DNA of 64,000 bases from Gnetum montanum. Lineage: Eukaryota; Streptophyta; Gnetopsida; Gnetales; Gnetaceae. Below, one piece after another: positions 47,106 through 60,226 of the stretch. The position numbers and the translations under genes were made by a program. Position 1 is the stretch's first letter, and the number at the start of each line of letters is the position of its first letter. The notes beneath the pieces were generated by a model. The model saw nothing but the letters and a program-made list of their open reading frames with translations. It made no database searches and was not told where the DNA came from. The stretch is from positions 849,831-913,830 of the forward strand of contig MNCI01007621.1 of NCBI GenBank assembly GCA_015680685.1, in the 5' to 3' direction.

Positions 47106-49796
47106 GTGAGTTTATATTTTTACTAAAGTAATGAATGTGAAAGAAAATTTCTTTACTGAGTTATTGAGCTAGACTTCTAAATTCTATTTTTTATTTAGAA
47201 AATCTCTTTTGAAATCCTTTAATGAAGCATAACAAGTAGAGGTTCTACAAGCAAGCGTAAGGTAACTCTAATATAGTGTGTTAAATTTAAATCTTAATAA
47301 TTAATTAAATGTTTTTTATAATGAATTTCATTTTCTATGTTTTAGGGAAGAAGTTCATCATCATTGAAAGTTCCAAAAAAATTAATGCAAAGACATCAAA
47401 TAAACCAAAAGAAAAAAGCATTGAGACTAAATAAAGAAAAGAATTTTATGTCTTGTAATTTTACATTGATAAATATACTTAATTGTATATATAAATTTGT
47501 GTAGATTTGTACAAATGAGAGTGAGTTTTATGAAAAGCCCTAATAAACAAAGTTTGTTTCTGTATTTTATTCTATCATATCATTTCAAATTAGGAGAATG
47601 ATAGAATTATTATGTTTAATTAGGCATTTCTTATAGTAATAATCTTATGTTAATTCATTTCCTGATAGTTGTCCTCTTAACATAGTTCCAATACATCTAA
47701 CATATGTGCTTTAATTCCTATCGATTAGCTAAATTAAAAGAAATACTTCGAAGAGGAAATAAAGTTAAAATTTATAATGAAGTATAGTTTTGAAAATACT
47801 ATGATAAGGTATTGCTTTTGGTGGATGGTGATGCCATCATAGAAAAGGATTTAAGAAGTTTAAGACTAAAACAAAATATAGAAGATACAAATTTCAAATG
47901 CTATTTTAAAAAGATACAATCAATTATAGAATATGATTCTACATCTTATTTTTTTGATTCGTCATTATTATCCAGTTGAATATAACATATAAAATGGAAG
48001 ATGGGGAGTTAAAATTAAGTTAAAGTATCCTAACCTTGATATAGCAAAGAGACATTATATTTAACATTTACCAAAAAATATTTTTTCTAGTAAACATTAA
48101 GAGTGGAAGGAGTATGTTTCATTGGGTTCTTATTATTGTCGATATCTTAACAAGTGCAATATTAATCATGGATCCTCTTCATAGTAATATTGAATGCAAT
48201 AAGCAAATTGATATTATTTACAAATATCTTGATGAGGAGCATACTATGCAAAATAGAAAGGGTCAATTCCATTAAGAACTATGAAGATAGTTAATTCAAA
48301 GAAATATGGCACAACAGAGAAATGAATATGAATATAATGTTTATGTCTTGCTTTATGTAATATACATTATAAGTAGAAGAAAATATCATTTAAGGCATTT
48401 ATAAAACGAAAATCCAATGTGATATATTAAATGTCTCTAACTAACATACAAAATAGTTATAATGTTAGATAACTATCTTTAATTCCATTTCATTATTTCC
48501 TATTTAACAAGTTTATTAATTGTATTAACATTTTTAAATATTTATTTGTTTTCATGTTTATTATGATGAATATGGTAATTTTTAATATACATTATTAATA
48601 TGTTGACATTTAAAAATCAATTTTAATATCTTAAATTGAGATTGCGATATGATTAGTTGATGCACGTATTGTGAATACTTGCATATATAAATGAGAAAAT
48701 AGAAAGAAGAAAAATAATTATCCTAGACTTAAATAGGCTATTTGTAAGGGATGTACATTTTTCAAATGCCAATCCACTAAAGATGTTTACAATAAAATAT
48801 GACATCACGCTAAGGAAAAAATACTACTATATGTGACCTAGCCTACATGACTTTCTTATTCAATTAAGGAAAAAAGAAATTGAATATGCATTTTGATCTT
48901 TAACTTAATCAACTAATTTAAAAAGAATAAAAAATTACATTGTCAAGGATCTTAATGCAAAACCTAAATTCAATTGGCATCAAACATAATGTCAAAAAAA
49001 TTATTGCAAAGGAACTATGCTTCCAATTTTTCAAAATCCTTAATAACATTTTTTCAAAATATATGATAGTTAGTACAAACAAGAGGATGTCATCATAGTT
49101 GATGATACTGTGATAAAATTCTTGATAAGGACAAAGGAAACTTCATTCACACTTGAAAATATGATCCAAATAATCCTATAGATGACTATGTTCTTAGGAA
49201 GTTACTACCATCTATTGTAAATCCTATTAAAAGTTTGGAAAGAAAATATTCCAAATATAACAAAAATCTTTCTCCTTTCTCTATTCTATAATTGATGTAA
49301 TGACTAGAGGAGCTTGGTACATGAGTGTTATTATTGGTTTGAGACCTAAGTTAATAAAGAATGGTAATAAAAGTAATTGTGAAACAAATAATCATGAAAT
49401 TAAAGAAAGAAAATAGGAAAAGTTAATTAAAAAGATTAAGTCAAATATTAGGATATGATAAAATTCAATTTATCTTTCATTATTGTGGTCTCCAAGTGAA
49501 TTGAGGTTTTGGTTGATGGTTTGAGAGAAGGATGAACATATTATCTCTCATCAATTTTGGTAAGGTATAATTTTATCTCTCTTGAACACATTATTTATAA
49601 TATTCATGTATAGAATTAGGGAATCTACATCATTAAACTGCATTGTGGTGAAAGAATTGCATTTAGATCTGATGGAACTTGTGCATTTGCAAAATGGAAA
49701 TGAAATTGCAAAATGGAAAAGAAATTAAAGGAATATTTGAAATATTTCATTATTTGTATGAATCATGGAGAATTGGGAGATATTAGTGTAGCATCC
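47106..49796 (+). pseudogene. Unidentified gene-like region, right part
   Basis: It resumes after element E with GTGAGTTTATATTTT, a 5' splice-site match that ends in CTATTTTTTATTTAG (47202), an acceptor match. A second intron-like segment runs from GTAACTC (47270) to CTATGTTTTAG (47344), followed by basic coding-like sequence (SSSSLKVPKK). Beyond 47500 the sequence is very AT-rich; an acidic/basic stretch near 47815-47900 (LLVDGDAIIEKDLRSL) reads like an exon. No family recognised. The far right end (about 49750-49796) has AGAATTGGGAGATATTAG, possibly the polypurine tract of another element. Confidence 0.3.
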
Positions 49797-50530
49797 CCTA
49801 ACCTAGACATGTCACAAATCATGGTGGTATACATTTGATGTCATCCCAATTCTCATGATTTATTCAAATTGATAAAAATTATATTAAAAATGAAGAACCA
49901 TGGAAGACTCCATAAAAATAAAAATATGAAGGAATAACCCTCAAGGAGGGAAGAAAAATTCAAGGTAGAAGAAAAAATAAAAAGAGAGAGATCATGATGA
50001 ATGAAGAAGACAAGTCAAAGTGGATTTCCATTGTGACATAACATCCATCTCTTACTTGTGACCACTCAAAAGCACAAAAGAGCATAAGTGTTCCCTTTCA
50101 CATGTGTTGGGATCACTCCAAAGCCAAGTATCTTATGGAGAACCATTAGGAATACATGGATCACCTAACACCACCTAACCTCTACTTAATCTTCTCATTA
50201 AGATGTAATTTTTAACCACATTGGTGACTAATACACTCCACTCATGAGTCAAGTAATCCAATCATGATTTAGCCAACCATACTCAAAAAGCTATATAAGA
50301 AGGTGTATGTTCATTGTATGGACAATCATAAAATAATCCAAGAACAACTCATCAAGATAATAAAAGAGTAAAAAGAGTTAAGAAAGCAAAGTACTCCTAA
50401 AGAGGTGGAGTGTGCTATTAGACACCTCCACCTCTAATCATGATATCATATGAGAGAATGTGAGAAACTCCTTGACCATTTTCAAGTAGAATCAAGAGTG
50501 CTATATGCACCTCCTTAAGAGAAAATTTTT
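49797..50530 (+). repeat. Probable LTR of another family (right end unsure)
   Basis: It begins TGTAGCATCCCCTAACC after a purine-rich run, the style of chromovirus (Tekay/Del) or Copia LTRs. TATATAAGAAGG lies near 50292. I could not find a convincing CA end or target duplication, so the end given is a guess from where recognisable LTR-like layout stops. Confidence 0.35.
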
Positions 50531-51405
50531 TTTATGCATCATTTCATTACGCTAGAAAGTAAAATAAGTTTATATTTTGCCTCCATGTTTATGTTTATTA
50601 ACATCTCAAGTTTATTATTTTGATGTTCTCTCTCAATTGGAATGGCATATGAATAGATCTCTCTCTCTTATATTTTTCAAGATAGAAATAAAATCAAAAT
50701 AGTAGTTTCATCAATTTTAGCATATCATTTGTATCATATATTTTATCTTTCTTGCATTATCTCAATCATATCATCATATCAACCCTATTTCAAGTTATCA
50801 TAAAAAACCATACAAGAGAAGCCTAAAATCTAAGTCCCATAGAGCCAAGACTCCCTTAGAATGATCTCAAAGAGAGTAAAAGACAATCCTCACTAGTAGT
50901 GGAGCATTTCTAAGCATATTAAGTGCATTTGTATTATCTAAACATTGTTTAAACATGAATCCAAATTGCCAATTTATCCACAGAACATTTGCCGAAATAA
51001 ATCCATCTGATGTTATTAAAATAATATGTTTGAAGTATAATTCATGTTAGAAATAGTATGAATGTATGCTTCTAACTCCTCCATCCATGTTTGCTTTAAT
51101 GTTGAGTAGAGTAGGATGCAGTGATAGGTTTTTCTTTGATGTTGCGATGTTTACTTTTGATGTAATAGGTGTTATAAGTGTGTTTGTATGAAGAAAAAAT
51201 ATCTTTGAAGGTTAGGGATTAAGCAAATTTCAAAAAAGAGTAAGAAGTGACCAAGAGCCTTCATATGTGGTTCATGCTCTAAGAGGTAAAATCCTTTTTA
51301 AAAAGTATAAATAAGGGTGCATCCCTTATATTGTAACTTGTCTTGCTTGTGCATTTTGAGCTGAAGTGAATAGAAGCTCTTCCTTCCTTTAATTCTTGAG
51401 GGTTT
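50531..51405. other. AT-rich stretch with TATA-box-like motif
   Basis: No gene. TATAAATAAGGG near 51306, followed by a CT-rich segment and AATTCTTGAGGG, looks like the end of an LTR or promoter into which element J inserted. Sequence after J (57565 onwards) would continue it. Confidence 0.3.
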
Positions 51406-51926
51406 TGTCATGTCCATATTCTTGAAAGTTGACACTACATAACAAAGATGGTGTCTCTTCATAATAAGTGTCATAATTTATGTAATAAGACCTAAAAGGA
51501 TAAGTTGTAGTTAAGATCCTAAGGTGACATTATAATAATGGGCATGTCTCTCAAGGTGACCTTTGGGGGGTTTAACCTAAGGTATTTATACCTAGGCATT
51601 ACAAGTTTTGTTAGCATGCAGTTACGGAACTAGTAAAGGCAAGTAATAGGTACTAGATAAAGCAAGATAGGAACATGACTAGTCATCCCTTTTGCCTAGT
51701 TATAGATGTAACCGTGATGGTAGTGTTGGATAGCCTCTAAAGGATAGATGTCAAAGAAAGATAACCCTAAGAAACCCTTAAAGCATGACACAGATACATT
51801 ATTCCATATAAATAAAGCATTCTTTTCATTTTTCTTCTACATTTTTCCTATTATTTTCTTTATACATAATGTTGAATGTAATGTATATTTGACATTTGCC
51901 ACAACATTTGGGAATGGGATGTCACA
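51406..51926 (+). repeat. Element J, 5' LTR (521 bp)
   Basis: It starts TGTCATGTCCATATTC and ends GGGATGTCACA. Closely related to the 3' copy from CTCTCAAGGTGACC onwards. Confidence 0.88.
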
Positions 51927-51928
51927 TT

Positions 51929-51939
51929 TGGTATCAAAG
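51929..51939 (+). other. Primer-binding site of element J (initiator-Met type)
   Basis: TGGTATCAAAG, one mismatch from TGGTATCAGAG, the complement of the plant initiator tRNA-Met 3' end, two bases after the LTR. This separates J from the tRNA-Asp elements. Confidence 0.82.
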
Positions 51940-54900
51940 AAAATCACAACCCAAGGGTCAACTGTTGTATAATAATAAATCATGGAGTCATAACTGAAGA
52001 AGAACCATAGACCATCATCACATGTATCGTACATTTGAGATTATCCATGTAAGTTAGAAGATACCCCTCTAATGATTTTCATGGATAACTAAGTCTAGAC
52101 CACATATTTATAAGATAACCACAAGCATGTATTTTTTTCAACATGGATATTACCAACTAGGAGATCCAATTACATTTTAATAAGATAAATCAACTTCAAG
52201 AGATGTTGTTACAACAAAGATACACTGATCCAAATAACTCTTATCCATCTTGTAGTATTGTTAAAACATTAATTGATTAAGGTTGTTTTACATTCCTCCT
52301 AGGAGACTAGTAACCATAGCTTAAGTTGATCTTATCTTGCTTGAAACTTATTGTCCCTAAATACTTAACCCCTATAACTTGGCATTACTCATTCTTATAT
52401 AAAAACTATTTATCAATAAGTTTAAGGAATTTAACCTACCCATGAAAATGTCTTTTCCCTATCTAACTAGTAAGGATTACTATTAAGATATTTATAGAGA
52501 AACTAATACTTGGTGGCTACTATTATGATGCCTTACTTTACTAACCTTCTCCTTAGTACTTCATTTGGGTACAATCATAATGCAAGATGGTAGGCCTACA
52601 TCACACTTGAAAAATTATAAAAGTACATATGTTGCATTTTTTCCAAGAGTTTGTATATCATGTATAATGAAATCCAAGTTATCTAGAAGTTCACATGTTG
52701 TCCATATGTCAACCAAGAATTGTTTCAAGTGTGATGTCAATTCAACAAAATAAGATATTTTATTCCTTTCAAAAGTTAAAAATTAAACTTAGTTTTGTAC
52801 TCTAAAACCATGCCCAACACATGCTACTCATTGAGATGATTCCAATAGTATAAATTTCATCCTGATCAAGTTTATGATTTGGGAGATACCATTGTTTATA
52901 GTTTCTTGTTATGCATGCTTTTAAAAAATAATTAATTAAATTCAAAATTTAAATATCAAGAATCAAACCCAAAACCTCCTCTTAGCCAACCCAAACTCTT
53001 ACCCATCATCTAGCAAATCATCATGTCAACTACTAGGGTAGAGTGAAATAAAATAATAATAATAAGTTGAAAACAAATTAATACCAAAATTGGGAGTGGG
53101 AATCAAACCCATAACCTTAGATTTACAAAGCCTACCTCTTAATCATCAATGTGCTAGCCACCAAAGCAAATCCTTCTAGTATGCATGTGTAAGTGTATAT
53201 ATATAATTTTAAAAAATAATTATTAAAATTTAAAGTAAAAAATAAAAATTATATAGAATTTAAAAAATTATTTATAGGCTTGTGAGGCCTTGCAAGGGCC
53301 ACGTGTAGTGGCCAAAAACACTCTCCACATGGTGCTGATGTTCTTTTTCCACCTTGTCACCTGTCATCATTACATCATTGCTACTTCACCACTCCATTAC
53401 CATTGTCTCATGGTACCACTATCCTTTTCATCATCCACACTTTGCACTACTACCCACCTTCTTATTGTATCATCTACCATCATTTTCACTACCTTTATCA
53501 CCTTCATTTGTGTCATCTAGCATGATGCTATCACCACCAACACTACTGCCATTGCAGCCACTAGAAAACCTACTAAAAATTTTAGTATTCTATATTATCC
53601 AAGAGCATCGTTGGTATTGCAGGATCCTATCTTCTTCAATGGTTTCAATCACCAAGAATTTTTTTGTCAATTGATGGGAAAATCCAATTTTTTTTCATCA
53701 ATTGATGGAAAATTATAGAAATTGTCAAAGAATACAAATCTTAATTTGGATGTTTTGGGCAAAAAAAAGTTTAAATATGAAAACATGGTAAATTTTTATA
53801 ACCAATGTAAATTGACAATTTGGTAGGAAGTGAGATAAAAGTTCTGTAATTAAGTTCACTTGTCCTCAAGTAGTACTAGGATGGTGATCTCTCAAGAAGC
53901 TCTTAGGAAGACTTCTTTTTTGTGCCCAAAATTTTGAACTTTGAAAGCCATAAATTTTGATTTCAAAGCCTTTTTTGATGAACAAAGAGTCATTTTTAGA
54001 AAATTTTAACCTTTCAAATGTAATTGAAAAGTCATATATGTCCCATAGAGCTCCAAAAATTATTTTTTACTCGCCTCAAAACTATGTCTCAATACCCTCA
54101 AAAACTTAACTTGGCATGACTTTGGCATACGATGTTTGTTTCTAATATACAAATAGTTATTCCTAACATTTTTCATCCTTCTAAACTCAATGGTTAGATT
54201 GGATTGATCATCCAGATATATGATAATTAGGTGATACCTTAAACCATGCCTTAAGATGTCATAACTTAGACCAACTAATTATTTCTAACAATTTAATTGT
54301 TTGAACTAACAAATATAACCTATTTGATCATCTTGGGCCTTAAGATTAGGTGCTTAACCTTTGCAAATAGATAGTATTAGATCACTAGCTCTTAGTATGT
54401 CATTAATTACACTATTAAAGTTGGTGTTCTATGGGGGTAGAAAGGTCATTAAGAGTCTAGGTAATGTAGTTAATCATTATCAACCCAAAAAATTGATTAC
54501 TTGGTAAACTAGAATGATTAAGAAGATGTATACCAATTTAGCCTACAACTAGATCATGCAACAAAACATCATGAAGAATCATAATATTATTCTAAAAAGA
54601 TGATACCTATGAGAAGGAATGGCCCAAGAAAGAATCCAAGAACAAGAATGAAAGTTGTAACATATAACATGCTTATAAGGTCCCTAGCTAGTGAAAGACA
54701 AAATCTACTATGTCCACCTTGGTCCTTGAACTAGCATGAGTACCAACGTCCACACATCCTAGCATAATTAAAAGATTTGAATGTTGTTGTATTGTGCCTA
54801 CAATAAGTCTTGTCATGGGAATTCATATACCAATTCCAATCCAATTTGAAATGTTAGGATACAAAGGTGTTTACAAGAAAAAAAGTTCTTATGGAAGTTC

Positions 54901-56156
54901 TTCTTTCAAGCCATATAGACTAGCCTATTATAGGAATCACAACATGGATGGTTGTGAAATATTTTATAATGAAGCCAAGCTTGAGTTGATACAAAGGTTT
55001 GAATGAATATTAGAAGATATGACTTTTGAAATTTTAGAACATCAAATCATGGGGAAAAAAGAATCATCAAGATTCCAAAAAAGCCACATAACCTTGGCAT
55101 TGATATTTAAAATTTAGTTAATAGGAAGATATGTATGTGTGATCAACATATATTTAATTTCCAAATCAACATGTCCAAATGTTAGACTTTGTTAAAGGCC
55201 CTACTTGATTAATCAAATAAAGGAAAGCTTAAAGAAAAAACTATTTCAAATTCATACTGATCTTAAACTAGTATCATTCTTTCTTTGTGAAGACTTCAAT
55301 GCAAAAAAACCATTGAAAGAGAAACTCAATTTGAAAAAGATGTTTCCATTAATTCAAAAAGAAATTCGATTGGCCAGTGCATATTCCTCTTACTTCAAAT
55401 ATTCAATAGAAAATTCAAATCCCAAAATTCAAGAATCAATGATGTTAATGAATAGTACTCATCAAGAACCATAATTCATCAACTATACTACCATTACAAA
55501 TGAAGATGAGTCAACATCATTCTTCATTAAGCCCCTAAAATATTTGGTACGATTATTGATTCTTCAAAGTTACCAAGCTACTAGAGTTATTCCTAAGGAA
55601 GAAATTGAGAAGTAAGATCAAGCCTTTCCATCCTGAATAAGGTCATTCAGACATATATCTCTTATGATGGAACCACAACTACTTTCATTATATTTCAAGG
55701 ATGATCAAAATCAGGGAGACTCTTAACCTTACTTTATTTATAAATTTCTTATTTTTTTCATTATTTAATTCATATTAGGTAAGTAAAATATCTTAGGGTA
55801 ATGCAAGTTTAAAATAAGGATTTTCCTTGTCTTCACTTGGATAACCAGATATGAGTTGCACCTTGTGTGACCTAGTTAAGACTAGTGATTAATGGTTTGT
55901 AGATGTTTAATTTGCCTCTTATCATTACCTTGGAGAATGAGATAAGTATTGATAACATAAGATTTAATTTCCATGTAGTCTTCTTACATATATTTTGGTT
56001 TGTAGTACAAGCATAAGAACATTAGAATATTTGACCTCAAGTCAAAAGAAGAAATCAAAGTATTAGAGCATCAAAACATGGAAGAGGCAACAAAGTTGGA
56101 AAAAGATCATTAACATGGACTCATTTGAGGATGAAAAAAATCAATGGGGGATAGAT
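51940..56156 (+). pseudogene. Element J interior, degraded
   Basis: Short open stretches occur at 54794-55006 (70 codons, includes GYKGVYKKKSSYGSSS) and 55205-55474 (89 codons, Lys-rich). I recognise no gag, protease or pol motif. 53290-53670 is a low-complexity stretch rich in CAC/ACC and TTT. tRNA-like remnants lie at 52955-53168. The right end has AATCAATGGGGGATAGAT, a polypurine tract before TGTTACATTCCC. I cannot assign a function to any part. Confidence 0.4.
52955..53168 (-). repeat. Pair of tRNA-like (SINE-type) remnants
   Basis: AATCAAACCC occurs at 52961 and again at 53101, 140 bases apart, each followed by about 60 bases ending in GCTAGCCACC-like or equivalent sequence. Read on the minus strand this gives a TGGCTAGCACA-type box A and a GGGTTTGATTCC-type box B. 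A-rich sequence lies next to each. Probably old tRNA-derived repeats, not tRNA genes. Confidence 0.4.
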
Positions 56157-57559
56157 TGTTACATTCCCATTCCTAAATGATATCACTACAAAATAAATAT
56201 GATGTCCCTTCATAACAAGTATCATAATTATTGTAATAAGATCCACAATGGTAAGTTGTAACTAAGTGATGAGTTTTCATAAACACGTTCCATCAATAGG
56301 CATGCATCGATGCATCCCCATTGACATAGCTCCATCGATGTAGATGCATTAACACTAATTATGCAAATCCTATATAAATGTATGCACCAACCACATTTAT
56401 GGTAGCTTAGGTCCATGGAATAGTAAATCTCTTGTAGTTTGATTTCCCTAAAGTTAGAATATTTTCTCTCTGAGTGCTCAAGTGTGAATTAAAGATATTA
56501 TGCATATCTTTATTTGAACGTCATGTACCTAAACACTTTGGCATGAATGGTAATAAAGATGAGATTTCTAATATTCATTGCAACACTTAGATTAGTTTAA
56601 TCTTTCTTACTTGCATTTTACTTTTAATGCACTTTACTTTCATATTTTTAATTAGCTAAAATACTTGATTAATAAAACAATAAGTATGACCACTTCAAAA
56701 ATAACGTATTGCACTTAGTAATCCCAGTAGTGGCCATTTGGCATGCCTAGTAATTGCCACTTGGTAATCCAATAGCATTGATACTAATTCGAGATGTGTA
56801 TGGTAGGTGGGAATAGCTACTTATGTTAGGATACTTAGTCACTAGAGTAACTAAATAGTTAAATAATTGATAGTTAAACCTTCATTTATTCACCTAGCCC
56901 TTAGAATAAGAATATATATAGATACAATACTTTCAAAAATATACATCACAAGCTTTAACTCACATTTAATCATACACACTATAACACAACTATGAGTTAG
57001 GAAGAAAACAAGCATACAATCCCTTGACTCATAGTCTAGGACTATGGGTGAACTTAGGAACTAAGTTTATGAAATTCAATTGGATTTCTAGTACATTATT
57101 GTGATTCATATGGTTAGGTGTAGGGGTTATCCACTACTCATCACTAATACTTGAAAGGATGTATTGTAATAACTTGCATGTCTCTCAAGGTGACCTTTTG
57201 GGATTTGCCCTAAGGTATTTATACTTAGGCATTAAAGGTTGTATGAGCATGAAGTTATGAAGTCAGTAAAGGCAAATAATAGGTGTCAAATGAAGTAATA
57301 TAAAAAGGTGACTAGCCATCCCTTTTGGCTAGTAATAGACCTAACTTTGGTGGTAGTGATAGATAGCATCTAAGGAATAGATGTCAAAGGAATATTATCT
57401 TAAGAAACCCTCAAACCATGGCATAGATACATTATTCCACATCAGTAAAGCATTCTTTTCATTTTTCTTCTACATTTTCCCTATTATTTTCTTTACATAT
57501 AATGTCAAATGTAACATATATTTGATGTTTGTCATACCATCTATGAATAGGAAGTTACA
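56157..57559 (+). repeat. Element J, 3' LTR, interrupted by a solo LTR
   Basis: It starts TGTTACATTCCCATTCC and ends GGAAGTTACA. Removing the 877-bp insertion and its 5-bp duplication leaves 521 bp, the same as the 5' LTR. The second half (from 57179) aligns closely with 51545-51926. Confidence 0.85.
56267..57143 (+). mobile_element. Athila-like solo LTR (877 bp) nested in element J
   Basis: It runs from TGATGAGTTTTC to CCACTACTCATCA, flanked by CTAAG and CTAAT. No internal region or partner LTR is present. Its U3 has ATCGATG palindromes (GCATCGATGCATCC, CCATCGATGTAGATGC) like the D LTR, and TATATAAATG near 56371. AATAAAGATG marks R. The conserved GTGTATGGTAGGTGGGAAT segment is present near 56795. 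Confidence 0.9.
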
Positions 57560-57564
57560 GTTTT

Positions 57565-58239
57565 TTGTAAGTGGTGTGTGCTTGGGAAGCTCTTAGTTTT
57601 CCCTTTTTTCTTTTCTTACAATCTTACAACATGGCTATCTCATTTAAAGAGTGAATCCCTTCTCATGGGTTCTTCTCCCAAGTTCTCTTAAGCATTTCTT
57701 ACAATTTTATGCATTCTCTCAAGTTTCTCTTATGCATGTTTTAATTTAAAGTTATTTTAAGTTTTTAAAGTTTAATAAATGTTTGCACATTATTCTAGTA
57801 AATTTTGAAAATATTTAGAAGTGTTTTCAAGCCATAATTCAATAGATTCACTTCCCAATTTTAGATTGATATTAATTTTCATGTTCTTATTCATGGGTTT
57901 TTTTTTTCTTTTAAGTAAAATTTGATTTAAAATCATACATTTCTCATTTATTGTGCTTATTTCAAGCTTCTCTAGCTTTTTTAGGTCTTCTCTCATGTTT
58001 GATTCATATTTATGAAAGCATTTGAAGTTAATTTGAGAAAGAATTTTAATTTTATGATGGTTTTGTGCTTTCAACATATATGAGTTAAATTCAAGGCTCA
58101 TTTAATGTTTATTTTTTAATTCATCAAAGTCTCACCATGTTTACAGGCTAATATACATAATGTTAGTCCTTATTTAAGTTTGCACTTCTATTCATCTTAG
58201 ATTTTCTTCAAAGTTTGATTTCAACATTATTCTTTATTT
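57565..58239. other. AT-rich spacer
   Basis: No gene or repeat recognised. Minus-strand open stretch 57790-58101 is Lys/Asn-rich and looks like chance in AT-rich DNA. Confidence 0.35.
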
Positions 58240-59150
58240 GTTATAAGACCACAACTTAACCACAAATTCATCCCGAATTGTTGTATACATAGAGACATTT
58301 CTAGGTGATCTTGACTCTATCACAACTTGTAATGATCAACCATGACTTCACCACAACTTGTGGCAATCGACTACAACCTTACCATGAATCATGGTCTACC
58401 CAAAGTATATTTTTTAATAGTTCCATAACTCATGGTCTTCTCATGGGTAATTTGAAATCAAAACTAGGTAAAATGAAGGCTAGAACTTGCACCATGACTT
58501 GTGGCCGACTTGTATAATTCTTAGAGTTTAATTTCTCTATTCTAGTCAAATGAACACCCATGGTTGGCTTGTGGTATTATAGCATGACTTGACCACAACT
58601 CATGGTAAGTCATCATGACCTATGGTAAGATATCGTAACTTATGGTTTTATAAACTAGTGATGACCAATTTTCAAAACTAGTGGTAAGAAATTTCTGCAA
58701 TATCCAATTTAAAGAAACCTTATTCTAATACCATCCTTTAATAATTCAAGCCTCATTCACACTAGTCAACATGTCAAAATATCACCCTTAAGTTAGTTCT
58801 TCTATTATCTTTCTCAGAGTTCCCACAAATCAAAAACTATTACTCACAAGCACATCTTTCAATTAAATCATGAGCTAACCATAACTTGTGGTTAACTCAT
58901 GGTATACTTAAAACTAATAAGTCTCTATTTTTTGGTCATCACAACCTTATCATGACTCATGATATAATAAAATGAGGTCATCATGACTTATGGTCCATCT
59001 CATCTTAGTCTAGAGGCTAGAATCAGTAGAACTACATCTTTACAAGTGACCATGACTTAACCATGATCCATGGTTAGATCACCATGAGCACACTATGACT
59101 CATGATCTATACAAATTAAAGATAGAGTTAAATGGTAGAAACTCTACATT
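58240..59150. repeat. Cluster of imperfect palindromes around ATGACTCAT / CATGACTTGTGG
   Basis: Variants of ACCATGACTTGTGGT, ACCACAACTCATGGT and CATGACTCATGAT recur many times at irregular spacing. Spacers between them are unrelated. No open frame of note. Confidence 0.6.
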
Positions 59151-59172
59151 AAAAGAAGACACTAAAATGTAA

Positions 59173-60040
59173 CGATGAGTGGTGAGGTACCCTTATGCCC
59201 AAATAGATGAATCACAAGTGTTCACACAAAACCTGATTGAATTCCATGGATGGGACTAGTTATGGCATCTAGATTATTATGCTTTGATTCGCTATCTTCC
59301 CACTTGGACTAGTGGTAACTTTATCATGTATGGTTTAGTCCAAAGTGAGGCATATGATGTTGTCTAATTTTATGCTACTTCTATTGAAAATAAAGAGATA
59401 AATTAATTAAGCTAATGAACAATGGAAAATAGAATCTAAACTAGCCTACATGTGATGAGTATTTGTCCCTAATCATCCATACTTGCCTTGGACTTCATAT
59501 AACTACTACTAGGATTACCAAGCATATGTCAATAGGTGTGGCAAATGATACACTACCGGATTACCAAGTACTTACACTTAATTGCTCCTAATTAAGTTGT
59601 ACTCATTCTGCTTAATGATAGGAATAGTAAATAGAAATAAATGGAAATATTAACTAAAGAAAATAGTAAATAATTTAAGCAATAATAAGTCTAAGTAAAT
59701 GTGACAATGGTGGAAGTAATCTTGATCTTTATTTCTAGTCATTTAATGTATCCAAGTACATCACACTCGAACAAAGGTGTCATACAATCACAAACATCAC
59801 ACTATGGGCATACATTGGAAATAATAGAACTTGAATTCAAAAATCTAAGAAAGACTATAAACAACTGAGAACTAAAACTATGTCCCAACCATGCACCCAA
59901 GTGTTGTATTTATAGGCTAGCATGCAGGAGATGATATCAGATATCCAACATCATTTCCTAGGATCCAATATTGCATATTTGATATCAGAGCCTTAATATC
60001 GAATACCCAATATTGGGGCCAACACAATGATAACTCATCA
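59173..60040 (-). repeat. Element H, 3' LTR (868 bp)
   Basis: Read on the minus strand it starts TGATGAGTTATC and ends CACTCATCG (terminal A changed). It is most similar to the E-type LTR (GACTAAACCATAC, CCAGGTGGGAAGA, GGAGTTTGACTGG-type blocks). U3 has GATATC/GATATT motifs (about 59935-60010); TATAAATA is at 59907-59914. Left flank is TGTAA; the right partner is outside the window. Confidence 0.88.
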
Positions 60041-60053
60041 TACCCCCTCAATT
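60041..60053 (-). other. Polypurine tract of element H
   Basis: TACCCCCTCAATT on the plus strand, i.e. AATTGAGGGGGTA on the minus strand, directly before the LTR start. Confidence 0.78.
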
Positions 60054-60226
60054 GAATGAAAACTTGTCCCTGAGTTAAAGAAAATGAGGAACAAGTTCTT
60101 TACAAATTTTTTTTGGGAAGGTACAAACTTATTGACTAACTCAACAAAAAAAATGGACTTATACATGCCATAGTGATGCTTACAAATATTGGAACACAAT
60201 ATTACAAGACATAGAATCAGGGAAGC

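Larger units (their letters stand above)
51406..57559 (+). mobile_element. Element J: LTR retrotransposon of a second family, no recognisable pol
   Basis: Direct repeats of net 521 bp bound it (51406-51926, and 56157-57559 minus a nested insertion). Flanks are GGTTT and GTTTT, a one-mismatch duplication. LTRs run TGT...ACA. The primer site is initiator-Met type. The 4.2-kb interior has no reverse transcriptase or integrase that I can see, so it is either non-autonomous or decayed beyond recognition. Confidence 0.85.

Noticed and set aside
53290-53674. Open stretches of 76 and 106 codons
   Set aside because: Low-complexity Ser/Thr/His/Leu content from a CAC/TTC-rich stretch, with two overlapping frames open at once.
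57790-58101. Minus-strand 103-codon open stretch
   Set aside because: Composition (Lys, Asn, Ile, Leu) is what AT-rich noncoding DNA gives; no start context, homologue or neighbour supports it.
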